Positions 1-12,000 of a stretch of DNA of 64,000 nt are shown here, one piece after another. The notes under the pieces are model-generated. The model made no database searches. It was not told where the DNA came from and worked only from the letters and a program-made list of their open reading frames with translations. Where the stretch lies: contig NC_037590.1 of the NCBI RefSeq assembly GCF_003073045.1, positions 21,292,449-21,356,448 on the forward strand, written 5' to 3'. The position numbers were made by a program, and so were the translations under genes. The stretch comes from Pomacea canaliculata. Its lineage: Eukaryota; Mollusca; Gastropoda; Architaenioglossa; Ampullariidae. Every line of letters starts with the position of its first letter. The first letter of the stretch is position 1.

Positions 1-3000
1 GAAACTGCGCAGCGTTTTCTGGAACAGGCAGCACAACAAAATCTTGTAAGTTGTCTTGCAGTCAGTACCATGCGAATCAAGATGGCGGCGTGTAACGGAT
101 TGTCCAACGAGCACGAGGACAGATTATATTATTTTTCTTTGAACAAAAAAGCTGCCGATGTGTAGAATCTTTAATTGGTTTGGAATGAGAAATAAAATTG
201 TTTTCTAAAGTTAAAATTTCTCACTAACGTATCAGATAGAGGGTATATTTCTTGGTTTCTTTTCGTGTGTCAATCGCCATAGTCCTCCATGCATTTTAGT
301 GGTGTGTTAATATTTATAAAATCGACCTTAAACAAGTTCTTAGCGAGATGATCCTGAGGTATTTGCGAAGATCACAATATAGACATTAAAGATTCAGCAA
401 CGAATCATGATCCTCAGTAGAAGAACAAGACATCCTGGCTATAAATTGAGTGATTGAACAGAGCAACTTCCACAGATGTACAGTAATACATATTTTAAAA
501 GATTAAAAAGCCTACATGTCTTCGCATTTCCAGATTTTATTTTTAATTAATGTAAGTTAAAAGAAAGAAACTAATATATTCCATTATAGAAAAAGCAGTA
601 CAAGGCCCATATAAAAACAGTACTTCAGTTAGTAATATCTAGTCAAGTTGTCTAGAACCTAGTAAAATATGAGGATTTAGTTGTTGGTGATCAGACAAAA
701 TAAGACTAACTGTCAAATTTTTTTAAACCATTTTTGTTTTTCCATTAATGTGGTTTACGGAATAATGAGATTTTATAATGCACAGCACAGCGACCAAGAT
801 AGGTCGCACTCATGTCTTATCAAACAACTTTTAGATTTAAAAAAATGTGTTGGGGACAAAAGTGCATAATAAATTTTTTTCTCTTGTTGCTAATGAAAAC
901 TTCCGATTTTTAAAGACATCAGAAACTTAAGAAGTGAGTGAATCTCATGAAAACTAATATCAGAGGTACAGTAGTACTCACTAGAATGAAAATTAAGAAA
1001 AATATTTCTGTCCTGAAGGATAAATGATAACATTTTTTTATAGTATTATGGAAGCTCCAAATACAGTGTGAGGGCAAAGAATGGGGGATGGCAAGAAGTG
1101 AACATGTAAATAAGAAACAAAAAACACAGGTGATACACAGAATGGAGGGGTAGAGAAGTAGAAATTCACCAGCACTTAAGATGCAAAAAAAAAAAATTGG
1201 CCAAAGTAATATTTTAAAATCTGAGATAAGGGTTTAAACAAAAGAATAGGGGAGACTACCAAATTGGGGAGGGAGAAGCTGCAAAAAAGAGAAAAAGCTG
1301 GGATAAACTATGTTTTTATATTGGCACATCTTTATGGTGATTTACATATGTAGCCAATAATTTCAGATTGCCTGTTGTATCTGCAAGATAATTGTTTATT
1401 TATGATGGTGTTTTGGATTGCAGCCAGAGCTTATGAAACAGCTGTCAGACATCTTAAATCATGGAGGCAACAGTCCTGTGTCACGCATGCAAGCCGGTCT
1501 ACAGTTGAAAAACGCCATCTATTCCAAAGACATTACCATCAGAACTTTGCACCAGCAGAGGTGGCTACAATTTCCTGATGAAATTAGAAGCCACATCAAG
1601 CAAAATGTAAGTTAAATGTGGAAAGAATTATTCTGCTTAATATTTTGGCTTTGTATTAAATTACTCCTTGAATATATCTTTGTCCAGTAAGTTGAGCTCA
1701 TTTAAAAAGTACAGATCTCGACAAAAGATTTAATGTTCATCTCTACATTGTACATGCAGCATTGACTGGCTAAGTGACCACTTAGAACAGCCTATTTTCA
1801 ACACTGTGTAGTAAAGACTATTAGTTTGAGTCTTTGTTACACCTTGAGAGCATAGGCCCCAAGGATTGTCTGTTGCTAGTTAGCAATTTTTGTAGCAGAT
1901 ATTGATGTGGCCTTCCCTGCTTTTTCCAGTTGGTGGTTTGCTGTTTTATAAATATATATATTTATAACTTTTATCCCCCTTATTAGGTGCTGGACAGTCT
2001 TGGAACTGAAAGTTTAAGGCCCAGTTCTGCTGCCCAGTGTGTTGCATGCATTGCATGTGCTGAACTGCCACATGGCTTATGGCCAGAACTCATCTCCTGT
2101 CTTCTTCGAAATGTCACAAATCCCTCTTCAACTGAGATGATGAAGGAATCAACACTAGAAGCCATAGGCTATATTTGCCAGGATATTGTGAGTTGAATTT
2201 GCTGTAATTTTTTCCTCATAGCAATTTTGTATCATTTGTTTAGCAATGAGTCAGAATTATTTTTCTTGCCAACTGTAACCCTGGAAACATTTCTTTTTTT
2301 ACAGGAACCAGAAATTTTGCAGCCCCAGAGCAATGAAATTCTTACAGCTATTGTGCATGGCATGAAAAAAGAGGAACCTAGGTAAGAAGTATAGACTTGT
2401 ATATTTGGAAGTTTTGAATGAATAACGTTTTTAGATTGTGCAGTGAAACATCGTTTAAACCTATTCCATTTAAGTAAGGCTTTTTTTTTTTATGTGCAGC
2501 AACCATGTGCGACTTGCTGCCACAAATGCACTTCTGAATTCGTTAGAGTTTACAAAACCCAACTTTGATAAAGAGGTATGCTGTTTACTTTTTTGGGTGG
2601 TGAAGTGGGAATCATTCTCTGTATTTTGTATATGAGCATCTCAGTTTGTTTTTTTTCAAAGATGTTTCCATTGAAGCATTTCTTGAGTTATCTCACTTTT
2701 TAGTCCCCTGAATAATCTGTTAGCTAGTAATATGATTATCTTTTTATACATTTTTGTGCAGACAGAGAGGCACTTTATCATGCAGGTTGTTTGTGAAGCA
2801 ACCCAGTCATCAGACACGCGGGTAAATTTTCCCTTATCTTTTTATATTATGATTCACCTCGTTTGAAAAAAAAACTTTCTTTGGGTGATTATATGCCGGG
2901 GGATGGGGGGTATGTAATGTGACCAGGGGATCAGATAAACATTAATCCAACTTGAATAAAAGCTTTACTAATTAGAAAAACTATTCAAGTTTGAGATAGA

Positions 3001-6000
3001 AGTCTGGATAAATAATCGTAGAATATTGCATACAATTTATCAGTCTGCTGTGTCCTTGAATTTTACTTGAATGCACTTTTCTTCTTTCAGGTGCGTGTAG
3101 CAGCATTACAGTGTCTGGTGAAAATTATGTCTCTCTTTTACCAGTACATGAAACACTATATGGGACCTGCTTTGTTTGCAGTAAGTTTTTCAAGGGATGT
3201 AATTTTTAGTTGCTTTAGTTATGATTAGTAAGGCATATGCTAAGGTTCAGTCTCACAATATTCTATGACCAGTTCTAAAGATTCAGCTGCAGAACCGGTC
3301 GATGTTGATGAACTAAACACCAACCTTCTCTAACTCAATTATTTTCATTGGTTCCTTGAAGCTTCGACTTAAAGAAGTTCACCTGTGTATATCAATTTTT
3401 GTTTTATGGGAGAAGAGCAAGTACATTTTAGTAAGGCTTTTAAATGATTTGTAAAAAAAATTTTTTTTTTTTGCAGATTACAATTGAAGCAATTGAAAGT
3501 GATGTAGATGAAATTGCCCTCCAGGGTATAGAATTTTGGTCAACAGTCTGTGATGAAGAGGTGGATCTAGCCATAGAGCTCTCAGAGGTATGTTTCAGGA
3601 ATTTCTTAAAACAATTCTTTGAGGATGGTCAAGCATTTTCGACCGGTAAAATTGTGTTAATAGAATTGTTATATCTTGCTTATTTAATGGTTTGACTTTC
3701 ATTACAACATAAAGCAGTTTGATGTGCAGGCAGCAGAGCAAGGCAGACCCCCTGAAAGAACCAGCATGTTTTATGCCAAGGGTGCTTTGCAGTATTTAGT
3801 GCCACTCCTGCTTGGAACCCTCACAAAACAGGTAGCTTTTATATTTCACTCCTTACATTTTTTTTTTTAATGTAGTGTTGACAAAGTAGTAAATGCCACT
3901 AACTATAGCCTAAGCATAAAATGAGCTATCATTTCTGCTAAAATGGGTATTTTGGGTTAGAATGTTCTTTTCTGAGAGAATATCTTGCATAGATATTAAT
4001 AGATTCTTATAATGAATTCAAGTTCAGACAGTTCTTTGCTATCTGCAGGAAGAGTACGATGATGATGACGAATGGAACCCGTGCAAAGCAGCTGGTGTCT
4101 GCTTGATGCTGATGGCAACATGCTGTGAAGATGATGTTGTACCATTTGTTTTGCCTTTTGTCAAAGATAATATTCGACATGCTGACTGGCGTTTCAGGGA
4201 TGCTGCCGTCATGGCATTTGGTCAGTATTTAATTTGGTGACATTGAAGTTGGAAATAAAAGGTGTTGATGTTAACTCTGTAGTGCACATAAACTTTTTTC
4301 CCCCACCCCATCCCCCCAGGCAATACTTGAAACTTATAAAAACAAAGAAAAGAACACAAAAAAGCTAATTGTTTCTGAGCAAGAAAGCTATGAAATTTAT
4401 AGTCCTGGCCTCCTTGTATAGACTTAAATTACATAGGATGTCAAATGTAGCATAAACACAGAAATATATTTTTCAAATGATACCAGATATATTTTAAATC
4501 TTTAAATTTCGGTTTTCAGTGCAAGGGCTAACATGCAAAACGATATATCTCAAGATAGGCTTGTGCTACAGCATTTAAAGTTTGCAGTTTTATTTAGAAA
4601 TACATAAGCTACATGATGATGGATAGAGATTATGGTATAAACATTGCTTTTGATGAAATTAACACTTAAAAAGTCTCTCGTTGCTGCTTTCATGTGGGGG
4701 GGGGGGGGACTATGATTTTTTTTTGTAACTCCTAGAAATTTTTAGATATGAAAATGAGAAACATCATTTATATCATTGCCTCTAGTTTACAAAATTTTTT
4801 TTTTTTTTTTTTTTTTTGGTTTCGCTATGTAGGCTCCATTCTGGAAGGTCCTGACCCAGAGAAACTGAAGCCTATAGTTGAGCAAGCTATGCCAATGCTG
4901 ATTGAACTGTTGAGTGATGGCAGCGTCGTGGTTCGAGATACAGCTGCTTGGACTGTTGGTCGTGTCTGTGAGATGCTTCCAGATGCCGTCATCAATGAGA
5001 ACTGCCTTAACTCACTGCTGCTTGCCCTTACCAAAGGCCTCGAGGCAGAGCCACGTGTTGCCAGCAACATTTGCTGGGTAAGTTTGTTGCTGTTATGTTT
5101 GTGGCTGCACGAGTTGGTAAGGCAAGAAAAATAGAAGCATGGGATTTCCTTGTGCAAATAATCATGCATATAATTGTGTTTATGAATTCCTTTGTAGCAG
5201 TAATTTTAGAGTGTTTACATGATTTTCAGGCTTTCTCTAGTCTGGCAGAAGCTGCTTATGAAAATGCAGAGACTTCAGATGAAAACTCAGAACCAAATAC
5301 TTACTGCTTGTCAAGTTATTTTGAAACCATTGTACAAAGACTGCTTGAAACCACAGATAGGTAAGTTTCTTTAAAGCTCTCATATTAACAAAAATTAAAA
5401 GAATTATGTTTTCCCTCTTTGTACAATTTTTTTATACCTAATGATCATCCATTTCCTTTTTCAGGCATGATGGCAATCAGCATAACCTTCGAAATGCTGC
5501 GTATGAAGCTTTGATGGAGCTGGTAAAAAATAGTCCAAAGGTAACTCACTCAATGCAGGCAAAATTGACACAGTTGATCGTTTCAAACAGTTGTGGTGGC
5601 TATAAGTACAATTTATTTAAACGTTTGTACCTACAATACAACCAATTATCAGTGACACCCTTTCAGAGAACCTTTTTTTCAACATAAAGATGTTTTAAGA
5701 AATATAGCTTTTTGCTTTCTCATAATTTTTTGTCTGAATTACAAATATAGAAATCACTTACACAGCCAATCTAAAATTTTAATTGGTGTATTTTAAAAGA
5801 ACCAAACAAAAAATTGATTTAAGGCACTTAGATATAAAATATAAAATTATATAAATATAAAATGAGGAAGGAAGAGAGACTTCTTTTGATTCAATAGAAA
5901 TTGTTTAAGAGTAGTTACTTTGTAGTTACTGTTTTAAACGCAAAGTGTGCTTCTTGTGCAGGATTGTTATGTGATAGTACAAAAGACAACAGTGATAATC

Positions 6001-9000
6001 ATGGAAAGGCTGGAAAGAGTTCTTGGAATGGAAGTGAGTCGTAATTTCTGGATTACATTAATGTTTTCAGACATTTATGGTGATAAGCAGTGTTAAGAAG
6101 AAAATGTTTGCCACTATTATGTTTTACCTTGTTAAGAGGAGAAAGGAAGCGTTTGAATTTAAATGTCTAAATTTTATGACAAATTGCAGTTGCATAATTA
6201 ATAAATACCCGTTGTCATTTATTTATTGAAAAGTAATACACATTGATAGTTTGCTTGATTTTGTATTAAGGCAGGTCCTAATGATCACCTGTGTGCATGT
6301 GTGAATAACATTTTTTTTAATTTCTCACGATTTATTTACCAATTATTTAAATGGAATCAGTGTTTTGAAAAAGCTGAATAGGGGCAGAGGCTTGCAGGCT
6401 ATTATTTGTGCATTATTCTGTTGTGATGCAGTCTGCCATACAGTCTACAAATGATCGTGTCCAGTTCAACGATTTGCAGTCACTTCTCTGTGCCACACTA
6501 CAGGTATTTAGGAGCATTTTATGACTGAATAATGTTCAGTTAACTAATTAACATGCTGTAGAATCTTGCATCAAGTTACCTCTGGTTATCTTTAATTTTT
6601 CCTGTTTACAGTATTCTCCAGTTTATATGTAAACATATAAATCTGATGTGCGTCATCAGCACACTTAAATCTGTTGAAGGTGGTAATAAGAAAGTCACTA
6701 GACAACCTAACTTTTAGCACTGACTTTTTATTTCAGAGCGTGTTACGAAAGATGACACCTGAAGATGCCCCCAAGATTTCTGATCAGGTTATGACAGCAC
6801 TGCTGAGCATGTTCCAAAACACTAGTGGAAAAGCTGGCAGTGTGCAAGAGGATGCTTTATTAGCAGTTTCGACTCTTGTGGAAGGTCTGTTTAATTCCTT
6901 GTAGTTCAGTGATCTTGGTACTTGTAAATCTCCCTTCTCGACACTTCATTATTTATTCACATAAACAGTGTTAGAAAATAATTTAGAAATTTACATAATA
7001 ATCAGCCTCACTTGTTTGACTAGCAGAAAGTTTGGAAGAATGGATTTTTATTTTGTCAAATGCTTTTTTTTTTTTTTTTAATTTAAAAATTGTCCCTGAA
7101 TTCCAGATTCTTGATGCTGCAGTGACCCTTTCGATTTTAAATTTTCTTTCAGTGCTTGGAGACAAATTTGAAAAATATCTTGAGGCTTTTAAACCATACC
7201 TGCTTCTGGGGCTTAAGAATTATGCAGAATATCAGGTAAATACCAGGCAACTTTTTAATTGCTAAATGAGGTGTCTTTGCATATATTTAAATGTTTGCAC
7301 AATTTTGGCGCAAAACAGTGGAGCTCTTGCCACCTACCCACCATTTAATCTTTAAAGTCTGCCCTGAAGATGCACACCTTTTCCTTTAGCATTACTTCTA
7401 ACAGTCTCCAGAATACTATTCCTTTTTCGACACCCTCTTTCCCTTTCCGTTTATTGCTACTTCCCTACATGTCTTCCTTTGCTGAATCATGACACTCGTA
7501 GTTCTTGTTACCTAATTCCTCTTTGTGTTTTCTATATTTGTCTTTCATTAATCATCAGTAGTGTTCATCCTTTAGTTTGTTGGCCATGTCTTATTGTGTT
7601 GAGCACAAAGCTCTTTACAAGCATGAGTATGCATTATACAAATCCCTCATTAATTATTATTGGAGATTTAATCCTTTCCAATCAGTTTTCTTTTTTAGGT
7701 TGAACTGCTATACTCCCTATAATAAAAATTTGAAATATCATTTGCAGGATGCATTTCACACTGAAAATCAGTTTAATGCATATGAACATAAGGAAAAACA
7801 ATTGCCTCGTGTAAAGAGGCGAAGTTGCCATATTAATATATTGAGTTGCAGATTTTATGCACAGATGGCTTAATGTTACAGGTTTGCGTAGCTGCCGTTG
7901 GTCTTGTTGGAGATCTTTGCCGAGCTTTGGGTATCAAGGTACTGCCATATTGCAACGAGCTTATGATGATGCTTCTTGAGAATCTAGGGGTAAGTAAAAA
8001 ATAAAATGCAGTTATCAGCCTTTTAAGTAAAAATAAGGCTCAAAGTCTGAGCACACACTGGAGACAAGAAGGGTCCAGATAAAACCATGAATAATTCTAG
8101 GCTGCGGCCTTGCAGGATACCCACAAAATTTTGCTGAGAGGTGCTTGAATGTCGTTGCTGGTGTGCATTTGAATGTGTGATGCGACACTTCTGAAATAAG
8201 TCATTCTTCGCGCTAGTTTGACAACGACCCTCTAGAACAGACCTGGGCAAACGCCGGCCCGCCTGCCAGTATATATACTATATATTACAGCATTGGGTAA
8301 AACTGTTAACTACATTAGTCCGGCCCTCTAAAACCATCCCAATTTCTCATGCGGCCCCTTGGGAAAATTAATTGCCCATACCTGCTCTAGAATCTATTCT
8401 GATGATTGCACAGATTTTAAACTGACCGGTTATTATCTTAGTATCATAATATTGTTGAATTGAAAATATGACACCCTTTTCATTTAGTTCAATGGCTCTT
8501 TCAGAATGAAAATGTACACCGGTCCGTGAAGCCACAGATCTTGTCAGTTTTTGGAGACATAGCTCTTGCCATCGGACCTAACTTCAAGCCATACCTTGAA
8601 GTAGTGCTTACAACTCTTCAGCAGGCCTCACAGGCCCAGGTGGATAAGGTTGGTTTTAGAAATATTTTACATTTATATGTATATTCCTGTGTAGTCTAAG
8701 ACAGTTTTCGTGCCAAGCTCCTGCTAATCTGTGATGAATATATGGCTTATGGTGAAAAGCTATGACCACAAAAACAATTTTCTGCTGAGGTTTGCACAGG
8801 AGAAGAATAAGAAATGTTTGCAATCATGAAGGCTATCTTTTCCTAACATGATAGAAATTTAAACCTAAAAATCCTGTGGACAAGTTCCTATACTTATTTG
8901 ATAGGGCAGGCTTGAATGTAGACAAAATTCCCTCTTGCCATTAAGGTGGGATCCCTATACCAATGGACTAAAATATTTGTTTTTAATCATTTTTTAAGTT

Positions 9001-12000
9001 TTAGACCATAGAGTGTTGAAATACCATATATGTTGCACATGAAAAATGTTTTTGGGTACCTACAATGAAAATTTTGATTTTAATCAACGTTTTTCATTCA
9101 AAACGTACAAGTATTTCAAAAATCAAGACACACAATACCATATGTCATACAACAAAACTTTTAGTGTTTTTATAAACTAGAGACAGTAATCTAAAGCTTG
9201 ACGGAAAAAACTTTCCGTTATCTTAAGAGGTGTAGGAGATATAACCAGTCGAACATGGTACCCACCTGTCGACTCGGCAATTGTACTTTTTTATCTTTTC
9301 AAAAGTCAATATCAGCCAAATTAATGTTTCTATCAAGATATTTCTTCCGTGAAGCTTTAGTTTATACATTTCTAAATAAAACTGCAAAATTTGAATGTTG
9401 TAGCATGATCCCATCTTGAGATCTGGTTTTTTTAATTCAAGCCGTTGCATCGAAAACGGAAATCAGAAAAATTCAAGTTTAAAGATTGAAAATGAATATA
9501 TCCTGTATCAGATTATTTTTGAAAAATATATGACTGAGTTTATATGTTACAATTGGCATCCTACTATGTAATTGAAGTCTATCCAAGTATCCCAGGACTA
9601 TATATTTAACTTTAACAGCTTTCTAGCTCGGAAACCATTAGCTTTTTTTGTTCCTTTTATTGCTTTCTTGGTGTCTGGATTTCAGGTATAGCCTTATAAT
9701 CTGCTTGTCTTTATTAGATTAAGCACCATTTTACTTAAGAGTTCATGCACATTTGCTTATTTATTTTAATGGTTTGTCGTTTATCATCACAATATTATTA
9801 TGAGGTTAGCATATTTCTTTACCGCATAGCCAAATTTATTGAAACTTCCACGATTTACCTGATAGTGACGCTACTGTTAAGTTTCCATTTCTATGTAATC
9901 GTGATCAAATGGTTATGGGCAGGAAATATCCATCAGAAAACTTTTATAGTTCGTTCTGCCACAAAAACAGGTTGGGCAAAAATCTCCAGAAATGTTTATT
10001 ATATCGTACAACAAGTGTACTCAGTAAGCGAGGCATGGAGGAGGGTTGGAGAACAAAAAGTATTTATGGACTCGCTAAATAAAATTTACAGTGTGCCGTA
10101 TCGTTGCGTTTCAAAATTTATAATAAAAACCTTTTAAAATCTTAAATTTCCCCACATTTAAAAGATGTTACTATCGGAATTTTATTAAATTGTCAGGGAC
10201 GGTCGTTACTTGCACGTCATCGCGATGTCATTTCGGCATGTGCTACTTCCCAACACTCGTGTTATTTCGTTGTGTAGTCGCTGTATTTCGCTTTTTCAAC
10301 TCCAAAGAATGTTTCTTACGGCATGACTTATTTTTCTCACTCATAAATTCAACGATATTTAATAAACTATGCGCCTATCACAAGTGAATTGGAATGAATC
10401 GACAAATGTCAGCCATTTTGATGTCGACGGAAGTGTTCATTGCTAGGGTCAAGACCCAATCGGATCGCGCCGTTTCAAATTTTGCACCGGAAACTACATT
10501 GTGAGCCAATAGCAGTGGACAATACGAAAAAGAGTGACCTCATTTCGTTAAAAATAGCTTAGAAACTATTTTTACCATAGGCCTTTTACTTGTATGGTGA
10601 GCTAGGGGAGAGAATGCCGGTTCAAACGGTATACAACATGTCGGCTTTCGCGCGATTGAACTGTGCGTAACCAAGGCTCAAACAAGAGCCATTTTTGGTA
10701 TCAGCACGCGGTTTGGAGACAAAATCGGTGGGGGTAGGTGTGAAAAAATATTTTATAAAGCATCAAAACACAAATTTTAAAACAAAAACACATCGGGATC
10801 TGTTTTAATATATGTCAAAGTATGCAAATCTGGTGTTAACTCAAAAACGACCACGGCACCAGAAAATCACATTTTACCGTATAGGGATCCCACCTTAAAT
10901 AGTGCATGGTGGCTTATAATCTAGCTTTTGTATTTTATTGTGCTTTTCCATTATGATTTAACTTTTGGTGGTGTCTGTTTCTATGTTTACACTTCTGCTT
11001 TAATGCAATCTTTGGGAGCCATTTCTTACACAATGGTGGCTTTTTAACTTGCAGCTAATGTGTCATATCTTTTTAATTATGCCGTTTTCTGATCATTGAT
11101 ATTGCCCTGAATATTTTTTGTGCACTTGTTTGTACTTTTGCCGTCGGAATGGCATTTCTTTTTCTTTTAAACATTATAATAATTAGCTTAAAGTAGCGTC
11201 TTTCATCTGAACAGCAGGTAAATTTTTCTCAGTTTGGTAGATATGATGAGTCAGTTTTATGTATATTGCAAAAGAAAGTCCATGATGGTGTTTTGTAAGA
11301 AAGTACTGATGTAAAGAGAACAAAAGTACTATTACCCTGTATGCATGCTTGTGTGTTGTGTGTGCAGACAGACTATGATATGATTGACTACCTGAATGAG
11401 CTGCGGGAAGGCTGTCTGGAAGCGTACACTGGCATTGTGCAGGGCTTGAAAGGCGATGGGGAGCACATCAGCCGTGAGTGCATGCTTCAAGTTTAATTTG
11501 TGTAGTCATTTCATATGTGTCATTTCACAAACATGAAAACTATGCTTGCTTGCACCTTTGTGTGAATGCTGCAGGAAAGTTATTTGCCAGTGTACGTGAC
11601 ATCCCAGGATGCTTTCATGCTAAATTAGTTTTAATACACAATTTTAGTGTAAGATTACAAGCTTGTTGTGAAGAGTTTAGTTTTTGATGGTTATGTTTTG
11701 TGCAGAAGATGTTGCTCTTCTTCAACCACATGTTGCACACATCATTTCTTTCATGGAGCACATAAGTGTTGATGAAGACAAGAGCGACAGTAATGTTGCT
11801 GCTTGCTGTGGTTTGATTGGGTAAGTGCTGAGTTAGGTACAGTGAATCAATTTTGTTATGAGCCTCATGCCTGTGACCTTTGTCTTTTGACATATTTTTA
11901 ACTTGTGTTTGTCAGGTATGGAGTGGTTGTGAGGTTTGTCCATTATTCCATGAGAATGATATATGCTTTTTCAACTATGATTTTAATGTTTGTGTTTTGT

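Noticed and set aside
9745..10137. 130-codon ORF inside the TTAA element as a transposase
   Set aside because: Composition is hydrophobic and AT-driven, with no catalytic motif or similarity recognised.
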